A stretch of DNA of 35,397 bases from Pseudomonadota bacterium (GCA_023430045.1 JAEZCF010000100.1:1-35397); one strand, 5' to 3'. Counted from the first letter of the stretch, positions 16,501-24,663 are shown. Numbers and translations: made by a program. Notes: generated by a model not told the origin, from the sequence alone.

Positions 16501-18391
16501 AGAACGGAAGCCGCGCCGAACGTCCCGGTGCCGGCGTCACCACCACCTGATCGCGGGTGATCTGTTCGATGCGCCATGACGTGGCCCCGAGGGTGATCAC
16601 GTCGTTCACCCGCGACTCGTAGACCATTTCCTCGTCCAGTTCGCCGACGCGGCGCGAACCGGCGCGCTCTTCGCCTTCGGGCAACATCACGCTGAACATC
16701 CCGCGGTCCGGGATGCTTCCACCACTGGTGACGGCAAGCTGTTTCGCGCCCGGCCGTGCACTCAGCTCGCCGGTATCCCGGTTCCACACCAGGCGGGGCC
16801 GGAACCCTGCGAAATCGTCGGAAGGATAGCGCCCGGCCAGCATGTCCAGCGTGGCATCGAACGCACTGCGCGGCAGATCGCGATACGGCGCCGCGCGCCG
16901 CACGCTGGCATACCAGTCCTCCACGTTCCACGGATCCATCGCAACCGCCGCCACGGTCTGCTGGGCCAGCACGTCCAGTGGATTGCGGGGCGGCGCGATG
17001 GCCTCGATGCGGCCGGCCAGCATGCAGTCAACGGCGACGGTGGCATCGACCAGGTCGCGCCGCGTTCGCGGATACACTTGCCCGCTGGAGATGCCACCGA
17101 CCTGGTGACCCGCACGGCCAACCCGCTGCAGCGCGCTGGACACCGATGGCGGTGCGGCAACCTGGATGACCAGATCCACCAGGCCCATGTCGATGCCCAG
17201 TTCAAGGCTGGAGGTGGCCACCACGCACCGCAGCTCGCCGGATTTGAGCGCCTGTTCGATCTCGCCGCGCTGCTCCCTGGATACCGAACCATGATGCGAG
17301 CGTGCGATGAGTGGCGCAGCCCCCGTTGAACGGTTCGCCGTGCCGCCGTTGAAGGAACCGTAGTGTTCTGCGTGGGCGTCCCCTTCCCACGCGATGTCTG
17401 CAGCGCCGGCAGCGCCGGCAGCCAGGCGCTCGGCGTACAGCGCGTTGAGACGTGCGGTAAGCCTTTCCGCCACGCCCCGCGAATTGGCGAACACGATGGT
17501 GGAACGATGCTGCAGCACCTGGTCGAGGATGCTGGATTCCACATGCGGCCAGATCGAGCCGATGCGGTGTGGGGCGTCTCCCGTAGCGGCCGGGCCTGCA
17601 TGCACCGGGATATCGGACATGTCTTCCACCGGCACCACGATCTTCATGTCCAGGTGACGGCGCGCCGGTGGATCGACCACGGTCACTGGCCGGTCACCGC
17701 CCAGGAACCTCGCCATCTCCTCTACCGGGCGCACGGTCGCGGACAGTCCGATGCGCTGCACGGGTGCGCGCAACAGGCTGTCCAGCCGCTCCAGGCTCAG
17801 CGTCAGATGGGTTCCGCGCTTGCTGTCCGCTACCGCATGGATCTCGTCGATGATGACCGTATGCACCTCGCGGAGTGTCTCGCGTGCCTTCGATGTCAGC
17901 ATCAGGAACAACGACTCGGGCGTGGTGATCAGGATGTCCGGCGGACGGCGGACCAGCCGCGCCCTTTCGGCTGCGGAGGTATCACCGCTGCGGATGGCCA
18001 CCGACAGCTCCACCACCGGATCGCCGCGACGCGCACGCTGTGCCATGACCCCCTGCAGCGGAATCTGCAGGTTGCGCTGCACGTCGGCCGCAAGGGCCTT
18101 GATCGGCGACAGGTACAGAACGCGTGTCTGCCTGCGGGACGGCTCTGCGGCGGCTTCATCAGTGCGCGCCTGCGCTTCACGTTCGCTGAAAAGCTGATCG
18201 ATGGCCTGCAGGAAAGCAGCCAAGGTCTTGCCCGAGCCGGTGGGCGCGATGACCAGCGTGTGCCGGTGCTGGCTGATGGCGTTCCAGGCCTGCTCCTGCG
18301 CAGGCGTGGCAGCGGGAAACGCCGACGCGAACCAGGCACGGGTGGCAGGACTGAAGGTGCGTAGCGCAGGCAGGGTGGTCGTTGACGGCAT
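13565..18391 (-). CDS. lhr: Lhr family ATP-dependent helicase
   Basis: The 1608-residue protein is an Lhr-type superfamily 2 helicase, near the length of E. coli Lhr (1538). The core has Walker A APTGSGKT (49-56), LYLSPIKALA, TTPESL, motif II DEIH (181-184), SAT (216-218), SSLELGIDMG and motif VI QRVGRAGHQ. The winged-helix and Lhr-core beta domain follows, then the long C-terminal region found only in full-length Lhr. Lhr unwinds DNA and DNA-RNA hybrids and is linked to repair. The ATG at 18391 replaces an upstream TTG at 18448; no good Shine-Dalgarno precedes it, but a TAATAAT box ends 6 bases before it, so the mRNA may be leaderless. The 217 bp gap towards tetR shows nothing else. Confidence 0.95.
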   Translation of the reverse strand: MPSTTTLPALRTFSPATRAWFASAFPAATPAQEQAWNAISQHRHTLVIAPTGSGKTLAAFLQAIDQLFSEREAQARTDEAAAEPSRRQTRVLYLSPIKALAADVQRNLQIPLQGVMAQRARRGDPVVELSVAIRSGDTSAAERARLVRRPPDILITTPESLFLMLTSKARETLREVHTVIIDEIHAVADSKRGTHLTLSLERLDSLLRAPVQRIGLSATVRPVEEMARFLGGDRPVTVVDPPARRHLDMKIVVPVEDMSDIPVHAGPAATGDAPHRIGSIWPHVESSILDQVLQHRSTIVFANSRGVAERLTARLNALYAERLAAGAAGAADIAWEGDAHAEHYGSFNGGTANRSTGAAPLIARSHHGSVSREQRGEIEQALKSGELRCVVATSSLELGIDMGLVDLVIQVAAPPSVSSALQRVGRAGHQVGGISSGQVYPRTRRDLVDATVAVDCMLAGRIEAIAPPRNPLDVLAQQTVAAVAMDPWNVEDWYASVRRAAPYRDLPRSAFDATLDMLAGRYPSDDFAGFRPRLVWNRDTGELSARPGAKQLAVTSGGSIPDRGMFSVMLPEGEERAGSRRVGELDEEMVYESRVNDVITLGATSWRIEQITRDQVVVTPAPGRSARLPFWRGEGAGRPAEFGEAIGAFLGELDAQTDAAATQDIAGHPLSTGVQARLQACGLEANAIANLLDLLDEQRQATGMLPTDRQLVVERCRDELGDWRIMLHSPYGRRVHDPWALAIAGRIRERWHVDPSVVASEDGIMARIPDSAGRLPGAELFLFEPEKLRRTIVDAVGGSALFAARFRECASRALLLPRQSPGRRSPLWQQRLRAGQLLDIARAWPEFPILIETARECLQDVYDLDALDVLMQRLGEGAVQIAEVTTEVPSPFAANLLFGYVAEFMYGTDVPLAERRASVLSLDSGLLGDLLGQVDMGELLDPVVVERVAGELQRRVPDRRAKGKEGVADLLRELGPLSEPDVAERLADAEGEAGMHLHALERERRAIRVVIAGSPRWAAIEDAARLRDALGSALPDGIPAAFLAPAIDPLGELVARFARNRGPFSTRDVAGAFGLGTAVADALLERLGEQGKLLKGSFAAPRALRGQEGEIIDTDPLALHEWVNEDVFRRLRVRSLQAAREATRPVPHEAYARLLLERHGVLADATARHAGSTGGGTKHGALQGVEGVARVIEQLAGVPLPVSVWESQVLPARVRDYAPAMLDELLATGSVAWAGHGRLGDDDALVSLHLQEFAAETLPSPADGDDGAARSPLQQAILSLLAEGGGYFVRQLAGAVQAREAGGASATLDLSPEAFHAALWDLAWTGHVTTDIWSPLRALSAARTPQRPRVASASRRRRALLGMQMMQGDQAFSGAQGPASFAAPSLAGRWSLLQRGNANDTVRAMALAEGLLDRHAVVTRGAAVVEDVLGGFPALQQVYRGMEDAGRVLRGRFVEGLGGAQFAEREAVDRLRGIAEAVIPVAPAGAVALSAVDPANPYGSVLPWPIHASKLRPVRRPGAFVVSIGGRAVMYLAQGGRNLLTFSDAQDPLVAEVRTAASHALADALRRGRRLSFTLELIDDVPVSRGGLADALRAAGFRGAPKGLTWEG

Positions 18392-18608
18392 GGAGCGATT
18401 ATTACCTGCCGGCACGCAAGGCAAGGTCGTGAGGCCGGAACGCTGCAATGGGGTGTGGCTGTACCGCCGGCGTGCTCCCTGGCTGCTGCCGGTCGGAAAC
18501 GGTCGAATGCTGCAAGCGGCGGGAGATTACCGCCATCGGTGGCACGGATGGCGCCCAGATGGATACGACGGAACTGTGCGGGGGTGCTCCCTCTCGCCGG
18601 CCGGCCAG

Positions 18609-19253
18609 CTAGTCCGCCAGCACCGTGGAAATCGCCTCGGTCAGCAGTTGGCGCAGGATGTCCGGCGCCAGCCCGGGATCACGCACGGCACGCATGGCCA
18701 GGCCCTCCACCAGTACACGCAGCAGCAACGTGCGCCGCTGCAGCCCCGCTTCGTCCACGGCGCGCCCCAAGGCGATATCGTGGTGGCGCAGCCATTCGGC
18801 GATGGCGGTGCTGGCCTGCCTGTCGTGCTGCCGCAGTACCTGTGCCACCACCGGGTCGCGATGCGCTTCGGCGGTGATTTCAGCGTACAGGGCCACATTC
18901 GCTATGGCGTTGCCCTGGCCCTGCAGAGTCTCGCCGATGGCCCACTGCTGGTAGCACCGCAGCAGGCCCTCCACCAGATCCGCCGACGCCGGCATATGGC
19001 CGATCGCATTCCTGTCATGGTCCAGCTGGCGTTCGATCAGCGCCAGGATCAGCGCCCGTTTGTTCGCGAAATAGCGATACATCAGCCCTTGGCTGATGTC
19101 CGCCGCCGCGGCGATTTCGCTGATGGAACCGGCATGGAATCCGCGGCTGATGAAACAGCGCTGCGCCGCATCCAGGATGCGCCTGCGCTGTGCCAGTGCA
19201 TGGGCGTCGGCGTCCTCGGCAGGCACCGCATCGTTGTAAGCCTTTGGCGTCAT
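18609..19253 (-). CDS. TetR family transcriptional regulator
   Basis: The 214-residue protein has an N-terminal TetR helix-turn-helix, RRRILDAAQRCFISRGF followed by SISEIAAAADISQGLMYRYFANKRAL, then a helical ligand domain. An ATG at 19301 is also in frame, but it is only 1 base from a palindromic operator and would lie upstream of a likely -10 (TACTAT on the minus strand). The ATG at 19253 is therefore preferred, although its ribosome site is weak. It is divergent from the TonB-dependent receptor, with the operator in the gap, so it probably represses the receptor-phosphatase operon and itself. The inducer is unknown. Confidence 0.92.
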   Translation of the reverse strand: MTPKAYNDAVPAEDADAHALAQRRRILDAAQRCFISRGFHAGSISEIAAAADISQGLMYRYFANKRALILALIERQLDHDRNAIGHMPASADLVEGLLRCYQQWAIGETLQGQGNAIANVALYAEITAEAHRDPVVAQVLRQHDRQASTAIAEWLRHHDIALGRAVDEAGLQRRTLLLRVLVEGLAMRAVRDPGLAPDILRQLLTEAISTVLAD

Positions 19254-19302
19254 TACATGTTTTGCAAGGCGGGATACGAACGGATAGTACGCCACCACCA
19301 TG

Positions 19303-19320
19303 TGAATGAACGGTCATTCA
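19303..19320. promoter_or_regulatory. TetR operator candidate
   Basis: TGAATGA-N4-TCATTCA is a perfect 7+7 bp dyad, typical in spacing and composition of TetR-family operators. It lies between tetR and the TonB-dependent receptor. A minus-strand TACTAT box about 15 bp away could be the tetR -10, which would put the operator over its -35. Confidence 0.75.
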
Positions 19321-19375
19321 TCTGTCATTTTGCGAGCACAGACTGCGCCGGCCCCCACTTCCGTGACCCGCCCCG

Positions 19376-21649
19376 ATGCGCCAGCTGTTTCCACCCCGTC
19401 ACCTGTTGGCTCTTGCCATCGCCACCCTCCTGCCGGCGGTCGCCCACGCCGATGAAGCCGATATCGCCGCTGCCGCTGCCCGCGACGTGATCGCGCTGGA
19501 CCAGGTCGTCGTCACGGCGCAGAAGCGCGCAACGAACCTGCAGGAGACACCGATTTCGGTCTCGGTGGTCGATGCCGAAGCGCTCAAGGACCGCAGTGCG
19601 ATCTCGATCGGTAGCCTGGCCGACGGTTCGGTACCGTCGCTGCGGGTGAGCCCGTTCGCCACCCGCAGTTCCGCGCTGAACATCGGCATACGCGGTATCG
19701 GCGCCTCCGGCGATGCCAACCAGCCCGCACGCGATGCCGGCGTGGGCATCTATGTGGACGGGGTGTTCATGGGCCGCGCGCAGGGCCTGGGAAGCATGCT
19801 GTACGACGTTGAACGCATTGAAGTCCTGAAGGGCCCGCAGGGCACGCTGTTCGGCCGCAACACCGAAGGCGGCGCGCTGAGCATCGTCACCCGGCAACCT
19901 ACCGGCGAGTTCGGCGGCACGGTCAGTGCCGGGGTGTCCAACTATGGCGGGCATACCACCGGCCTGCACCTGGACCTCCCGCGTCTGGGCGATGTCAGCT
20001 TCAAGATCGACGCGGTACAGGCCGAACGCGGCGGCACCACCGACAATCCGATGCGCGGCGAGCGCGACTTCAACAGCTATGACAAGCGCGGCGCACGGCT
20101 GAGCGCACTGTGGCAGCCCAGCGATGATTTCTCCGCGCTGTACGCGTTCGACCGTTCCTACGACGCAACCACGCCGTACCACACGCAGATCCTGGTACCG
20201 GGGCCGTACCTGAGTTCCGTGCAGAAAGCCGGCGCCAGCCAGGACAGGCGCAGTTCGGCAATCCTTGGCGGACCGCAGGAAGACAACATCGGCCGCACCA
20301 GCGGACACCTGCTCAATCTGGCCTGGACACTCAGCGATAATCTGGAACTGAAGTCCATCAGCTCCTACCGCGAGCTCACCCAGGGCCAGTTCGACATGGG
20401 GCTGGTGGATGCGATATCGGCCTATGGCGGCGCGAACACCCCCTTTGGCCGTTACAGTCTCGCGCAGGTCTACCAGCACCAGTACAGCCAGGAATTCCAG
20501 CTGATCGGCAACACCTCGCAGGTCACCTTCCTGGCCGGCGCGTTCTATTACCACGAGACCGCAGGCGACAACGCACAGACGCCGAACATGCTGCTGTGGG
20601 GCCCGGGCGGCGACAGCTACACGCTGAATCCGGCAACCAACCCGTTGAACCTGGCCAACGTCCGCATCGACCGCGCCAGCAAGGCATGGACCGACAGCCT
20701 GGGGCTGTTCGGGCAGGCCACCTGGACGCCGGCATCGCTGGAACGCCTGCACCTGACCGCAGGCGGCCGCTACACCCGCGATGACAAGAAGGGCAGCCTG
20801 TACACGGTGAACGGCGTGGCCACCGACCTGTCGTTCGATGATGCCTGGGGCCGCTTCGATCCGATGGTGAACATCGCCTACGACCTCAACGACAGCGCCA
20901 TGGTGTATGCCAAATACAGCACCGGCTTCAAGGCGGGCGGCGCCAACTCGCGTTCCACCACCTACACCGCGTTCGCACCGGAAGAAGTGACCGCCTTCGA
21001 ACTTGGCTTCAAATCGCAGTTCTGGGACAACCGCGCGCGCCTGAACCTGGCCGTGTTCGATTCAAAGATCGAGCACAAGCAGATGGACTTCTCGCTGCCG
21101 TTCGATCCGAACAGCGGCGAGACGCGCACCACCATGATCACTACCAATGCACTGAGCAACGGCAAATCGCGCGGCGCAGAGCTGGAGTTCAACGTGGTGC
21201 CGATGGACAACCTGACGGTGGGCCTCAACTACGCCTATACGAAAATAGATGCCCAGCATGCCGTCGACCCGTTCGGCGCCGGCGTGGAAGTCACCGTGCA
21301 GCCTCTGCTGGCACCCAGGAACGCCGGCAGCCTGTCGCTGGACTATCTGGTGCCCTTCGCCAACTTCTCGGCCCTGAAGTTCCACCTCGACGGCAACTGG
21401 TCCGATGGCTACTACACCAGCGAATACGACCAGATGCTCACCGACAGCTCCTTCGTGGTGAATGCCCGCGCCGCGCTGATCGACGTGCCACTCAACAACA
21501 ACGGCGCCACGCTCGCCGTCTCGCTGTGGGCACGCAACCTGCTCGACGAAGAACACCTGTTCTACAAGATCAACAGCGTTCCGCTCGGCCAGAGCGGCAT
21601 CTTCAACGATCCGCGCACCTATGGCGCGGACGTGACCATCCGATTCTGA
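19376..21649 (+). CDS. TonB-dependent outer-membrane receptor
   Basis: The 757-residue outer-membrane protein has a signal peptide (LLALAIATLLPAVAHA, cut before DEAD) and a TonB box DQVVVTAQK at 42-50. The plug domain carries LNIGIRGIG and VERIEVLKGPQGTLFGRNTEGGALSIVTRQP. A 22-strand barrel follows, ending VTIRF with a terminal Phe. These receptors use TonB energy to import scarce ligands such as siderophores, cobalamin or complex organic molecules; the ligand here is unknown. No Fur box was seen in the gap; control is more likely through the TetR operator 56 bp upstream. The ATG has no clear Shine-Dalgarno. The tyrosine phosphatase follows after 17 bp, so they form an operon. Confidence 0.93.
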   Translation: MRQLFPPRHLLALAIATLLPAVAHADEADIAAAAARDVIALDQVVVTAQKRATNLQETPISVSVVDAEALKDRSAISIGSLADGSVPSLRVSPFATRSSALNIGIRGIGASGDANQPARDAGVGIYVDGVFMGRAQGLGSMLYDVERIEVLKGPQGTLFGRNTEGGALSIVTRQPTGEFGGTVSAGVSNYGGHTTGLHLDLPRLGDVSFKIDAVQAERGGTTDNPMRGERDFNSYDKRGARLSALWQPSDDFSALYAFDRSYDATTPYHTQILVPGPYLSSVQKAGASQDRRSSAILGGPQEDNIGRTSGHLLNLAWTLSDNLELKSISSYRELTQGQFDMGLVDAISAYGGANTPFGRYSLAQVYQHQYSQEFQLIGNTSQVTFLAGAFYYHETAGDNAQTPNMLLWGPGGDSYTLNPATNPLNLANVRIDRASKAWTDSLGLFGQATWTPASLERLHLTAGGRYTRDDKKGSLYTVNGVATDLSFDDAWGRFDPMVNIAYDLNDSAMVYAKYSTGFKAGGANSRSTTYTAFAPEEVTAFELGFKSQFWDNRARLNLAVFDSKIEHKQMDFSLPFDPNSGETRTTMITTNALSNGKSRGAELEFNVVPMDNLTVGLNYAYTKIDAQHAVDPFGAGVEVTVQPLLAPRNAGSLSLDYLVPFANFSALKFHLDGNWSDGYYTSEYDQMLTDSSFVVNARAALIDVPLNNNGATLAVSLWARNLLDEEHLFYKINSVPLGQSGIFNDPRTYGADVTIRF

Positions 21650-21666
21650 AGCCCGTGGAGACCCCG

Positions 21667-22578
21667 ATGAAGAACCAAAGCACGCAGATCGCCCTGGCCG
21701 TGGCGCTGGGCCTGTCGATGCTGGCCGGCACCGGCAGCGGCCTGGTCCACGCCGCGCAACCTGCCGTCCAGGCAGCGCCCGCAACAGCACCGGCGGGCAA
21801 CGTACGCCCGGTCGAGGCCGACGCACAGCGCTTCATCCCGCTGCAGGGTGCGTGGAACACACGCAGCTTCGCCGGACTGCAGGGCACGCATGGCCCGGTG
21901 CCGGCCAGCGCGTTCGTGCGTACCGCCGACCTGGGACGCCTGACCGAAAGTGATCGCGATGCCCTGGCCGACGCTGGCGTGACGCTGGACATCGACCTGC
22001 GCACGGCGGACGAACAGACGCAGTCGCCGGACCTGCTGGCCAGTGATGAGCGCTTCGACTACCAGCGCATCTCGCTGATGGGTACCGAGAAGATGGACAT
22101 GCAGAAGATGCTGCAATCCATGCCGGATTCACTGGGCGCTTCGTATGTGCAGTGGCTGCAGCACAGCCAGCCACAGTTCAAGCAGGTATTCCAGCGCATC
22201 GCAGCCGAACGCGAGGGCACCGTGCTGTTCCACTGCACCGCCGGCAAGGACCGCACCGGCATCATCGCCGGCCTGCTGCTGGATCTGGCAGGTGTCTCGA
22301 AGGCGGAGATCGTGCACAACTACGCGGTGTCCGCGCATTACCTTGAAGGCCAGCCGAAGGACAGCGCGATGAACACCCAGCTCATGGAGCTGATCAGGCA
22401 GCACCCGGAGATCAGGACGAAGATGGCCGGCCTGGCGGGCACGCCGCCGGAGAACATGGAAATGTTCCTGTCGGCGCTGCATGAGCAGTACGGCGGCGCA
22501 GAAGGCTACCTGAAGTCCATCGGCGTCAGCGAAGCCGAGATCCAGCAGTTGAAGGTGCGCCTGGGACAGGCGGGCTGA
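21667..22578 (+). CDS. exported tyrosine phosphatase family protein
   Basis: The 303-residue protein has a signal peptide (QIALAVALGLSMLAGTGSGLVHA, cut near AAQPA). The enzyme domain starts NTRSFAGLQGTHG, continues with FVRTADLGRLTESDRDALADAGVTLDIDLRT, and holds the P-loop HCTAGKDRTG with catalytic Cys190 and Arg196. This matches the Y_phosphatase3 type of tyrosine/serine phosphatase, which may act on phosphoproteins, phosphoinositides or other phosphate esters. GGAG 7 bases before the ATG at 21667 fixes the start; the longer frame would bury the signal peptide. Being exported and encoded 17 bp after a TonB receptor, it may process an imported phosphorylated ligand in the periplasm. That link is inference. 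Confidence 0.92.
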   Translation: MKNQSTQIALAVALGLSMLAGTGSGLVHAAQPAVQAAPATAPAGNVRPVEADAQRFIPLQGAWNTRSFAGLQGTHGPVPASAFVRTADLGRLTESDRDALADAGVTLDIDLRTADEQTQSPDLLASDERFDYQRISLMGTEKMDMQKMLQSMPDSLGASYVQWLQHSQPQFKQVFQRIAAEREGTVLFHCTAGKDRTGIIAGLLLDLAGVSKAEIVHNYAVSAHYLEGQPKDSAMNTQLMELIRQHPEIRTKMAGLAGTPPENMEMFLSALHEQYGGAEGYLKSIGVSEAEIQQLKVRLGQAG

Positions 22579-22600
22579 GCAGGCACAGCCGGCAGCATGG

Positions 22601-22618
22601 GCCGGGCCTGCGCCCGGC
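22601..22618. terminator. hairpin between convergent genes
   Basis: GCCGGGC-CTGC-GCCCGGC gives a 7 bp GC stem in the 40 bp between the convergent phosphatase and MarR genes. It could stop transcription from both sides. There is no T tract. Confidence 0.45.
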
Positions 22619-23104
22619 TCATTCCACCTGCGCGGACCGGTCGACGAACACCTGCTGGAACTCGTCCACGACCAGCTGTGCGAGCAATGCCCGCAACGCT
22701 GCCGCATGTTCCGGGCCAAGTGCCTGTTCAAATCCGGCCTGTGCAGCGGCCCACGCCCTCTCCGTCTCTGCCAGCTTTCGCTGGCCTGCATCGGTCAGCC
22801 GCACGCGCCGGCTGCGGCCGTCGTCAGGATCCTGCTCCAGCCGCAGCAGGCCCTCGCGCTGCAGCGGCTTGAGCGTGTGCGCCAAGCCGCCCCGGTCCAT
22901 CACCAGCGCCTCGGCCAGCAGGCTGATGGACAGCGGGCCCGCACGACGCAGCTGCGCCAGGATTGCCCGCTGCGTGGTCTTCAGGCCACTGGGGGCCAGC
23001 GCATCATCGTAGAGCTGGGAAATGCGGCGTGATGCCTTGCGCAGCGCCGTGCAGTGGCAAGGGCCATCCGCCGGTGCGGGGAGAGGCGGTTTCTGGATAT
23101 CCAT
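22619..23104 (-). CDS. MarR family transcriptional regulator
   Basis: The 161-residue protein has the MarR winged helix: LKTTQRAILAQLRRAGPLSISLLAEALVMDRGGLAHTLKPLQREGLL, then the beta-wing DPDDGRSRRVRLTDAGQRKL, flanked by dimer helices. It is divergent from a tautomerase-isochorismatase pair, and the 88 bp gap holds two copies of one palindrome, so it probably represses both directions. MarR proteins often respond to phenolic compounds or oxidation; Cys16 and Cys18 (CHC) near the N-terminus could sense oxidants, but this is speculative. The ribosome site is weak. Confidence 0.93.
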   Translation of the reverse strand: MDIQKPPLPAPADGPCHCTALRKASRRISQLYDDALAPSGLKTTQRAILAQLRRAGPLSISLLAEALVMDRGGLAHTLKPLQREGLLRLEQDPDDGRSRRVRLTDAGQRKLAETERAWAAAQAGFEQALGPEHAAALRALLAQLVVDEFQQVFVDRSAQVE

Positions 23105-23135
23105 GGCTTGGACCCAACGGAGTGCTTGCGCATTT

Positions 23136-23153
23136 TATCTGCATATGCTGATA
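23136..23153. promoter_or_regulatory. MarR operator candidate 1
   Basis: TATC-T-GCATATGC-T-GATA is an 18 bp dyad with one mismatched symmetric pair. Its centre is 24 bp from that of the second copy, so both lie nearly on the same helix face. An AT-rich GATATAAAT next to it is a probable -10 region for the tautomerase gene. Confidence 0.7.
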
Positions 23154-23162
23154 TAAATATAC

Positions 23163-23174
23163 GTGCATATGCAC
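23163..23174. promoter_or_regulatory. MarR operator candidate 2
   Basis: GTGCATATGCAC is a perfect 12 bp palindrome with the same GCATATGC core as the first site. It lies 19 bp before the tautomerase ATG, where bound repressor would block initiation. Confidence 0.7.
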
Positions 23175-23192
23175 TTATGTTGGAGGTCTGCC

Positions 23193-23573
23193 ATGCCGTT
23201 CGTCCGCATCGATCTGCGCAGGGGAAAGGACGCCGCCTACCGCCAACAGGTTGCCCAAGCGGTATACGACGCTCTGTTGAGCGTCGGCGTGCCGGAGCGC
23301 GACCGCTTCCAGGCCATCAACGAATACGACGAAAGCAGCCTGATCTTCGACCCGACGTATCTGGGCATCCGCCGCTCGGCCGATTTCCTCGCCATCCAGA
23401 TCACCTGGAATGAAGGCCGCAGCGTCGAGCAGAAACGCGCGCTGTACAGCGCCATCGCCAGCAACCTGCACACACGCGTGCAGCTGCGTCCGGAAGACGT
23501 CTTCATCAGCCTGGTGGAGGTCAGAAAAGAAAACTGGTCCTTCGGCAACGGCCAGGCGCAGTACGCGGACTGA
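23193..23573 (+). CDS. tautomerase family protein
   Basis: The 126-residue protein begins MPFVRIDLRRGKD. After Met removal the N-terminal Pro is the catalytic base of the tautomerase superfamily. FDPTYLGIRRSADFLAIQITWNEGRSVEQKRALY and PEDVFISLVEVRKENWSFGNGQAQYA place it in the Tautomerase_2 type (about 125 residues), related to cis-CaaD-like enzymes. The ATG at 23193 follows GGAGG by 7 bases; an upstream in-frame ATG would mask the Pro. It is the first gene after two MarR sites, with the isochorismatase-family gene 63 bp downstream. A role in handling enol or phenolic compounds is likely but unproven. Confidence 0.93.
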   Translation: MPFVRIDLRRGKDAAYRQQVAQAVYDALLSVGVPERDRFQAINEYDESSLIFDPTYLGIRRSADFLAIQITWNEGRSVEQKRALYSAIASNLHTRVQLRPEDVFISLVEVRKENWSFGNGQAQYAD

Positions 23574-23636
23574 CATCGGCCAGCCGACGCGCCGACCCGC
23601 GCATCCCCTCGTTCAACCACCCCCTGGATTTCCACG

Positions 23637-24263
23637 ATGATCCCCCACTACGATCCAGCCACCACGGCGCTGCTCTGCATCGATTTCTACAACGACTTCC
23701 TGAGCGAAGGTGGAAAGCTGCACCCGTGGATCAAGGAGCAGGCCGAAGAACTCAACCTGCTCGCGAACCTGCGGGCCATCGTCGCCCGCGCGCGCACTGC
23801 CGGCATCACTGTCGTCCACGTACCGCACCACCGCTGGGAAGCGCACGACCACGATGGCTGGCAGCACATGTCGCCCTATCAACAGGGCGCCATGCAGAAC
23901 CAGATATTTGCCAAAGGCACCTGGGGCGGCAGTTTCCATGACGACTTTCCAGTGCAGCCGGGCGATGTACGAGTGACTGAGCACTGGGGTTCCAGCGGTT
24001 TTGCGAACACGGACCTGGAACATCAGCTGCGGCGCCGTGGCATACAGCACATCATCTGCATCGGGCTGATCGCCAACACCTGCCTGGAAGCCACTGGCCG
24101 CTTCGGCATGGAACTCGGCTTCCATGTCACGCTGGTTCGCGACGCCACCGCCGCGCGTACGGCGGAAGCCCTGCATGCGGCGCTGGACATCAATGGACCC
24201 ACCTACGCGCACCAGATACTCACCACGGCGGAGCTGTTGCAGGCGATCCCGCCCCGCTCCTGA
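23637..24263 (+). CDS. isochorismatase family cysteine hydrolase
   Basis: The 208-residue protein has the isochorismatase-like alpha/beta fold. Asp16 in LLCIDFYNDF and Cys149 in IANTCLEATGR are the expected catalytic residues. The usual Lys is not visible: the strand before SSGFANTDLEHQL reads VTEHWG, as I recall for one branch of the family. C-terminal DATAARTAEALHAALDINGPTYAHQILTT is conserved in that branch. Such enzymes hydrolyse amides or vinyl ethers (nicotinamidase, N-carbamoyl amidases, isochorismatase). It follows the tautomerase by 63 bp and probably shares MarR control. The ribosome site is weak. Substrate unknown. Confidence 0.92.
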   Translation: MIPHYDPATTALLCIDFYNDFLSEGGKLHPWIKEQAEELNLLANLRAIVARARTAGITVVHVPHHRWEAHDHDGWQHMSPYQQGAMQNQIFAKGTWGGSFHDDFPVQPGDVRVTEHWGSSGFANTDLEHQLRRRGIQHIICIGLIANTCLEATGRFGMELGFHVTLVRDATAARTAEALHAALDINGPTYAHQILTTAELLQAIPPRS

Positions 24264-24462
24264 AACCTCGTGCGGTGTGTGCCGGCGACGCTTCCAACAT
24301 GTCCAGGCGCTCTGGATGACGCGCCAGCGGTGCCATGGCCATGCGCTGGTACGTCGTTTGGCGTCTGTGTTCCGGGCCACAGGTGTGACACCGGCCATTA
24401 CTCGCAACTGCAGCTTTGCCCATGTACGCAGGCATATGCCTCTGCGCAGCATGAGCGGGCCA

Positions 24463-24478
24463 GGTGACGCAGATCACC
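24463..24478. promoter_or_regulatory. CRP/Clp-like binding site
   Basis: GGTGA-CGCAGA-TCACC keeps the GTGA-N6-TCAC core of the CRP consensus TGTGA-N6-TCACA. Xanthomonads have a CRP homologue (Clp) with a similar site. It lies 212 bp before the unknown 137-residue gene, in a 427 bp gap without genes. Confidence 0.45.
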
Positions 24479-24568
24479 GGCCGGGATTGGCGTCCTGACA
24501 GATTATTGGATTTGCCTCTGTTTTGCCTTTGGGGCACGGCGGAGAATGCATGGCCTTGCCGGTTTCAC

Positions 24569-24645
24569 GGCGGGCGATGTGCGGGGGTCTCTCGATCCGC
24601 CGGTTTTTCCAGTAATCCCCGGTACGCCAACCCGCATCGCCCGCC
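24569..24645 (+). other. long inverted repeat in leader region
   Basis: Arms GGCGGGCGATGTGCGGG (24569-24585) and CCCGCATCGCCCGCC (24631-24645) pair over 15 bp with a 2-base bulge, around about 45 bases. It lies before the unknown 137-residue gene and may be a structured leader RNA or a DNA element. It matches no riboswitch class I recognise. Confidence 0.45.
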
Positions 24646-24663
24646 ACCTCGCGCCCCGGCGCA

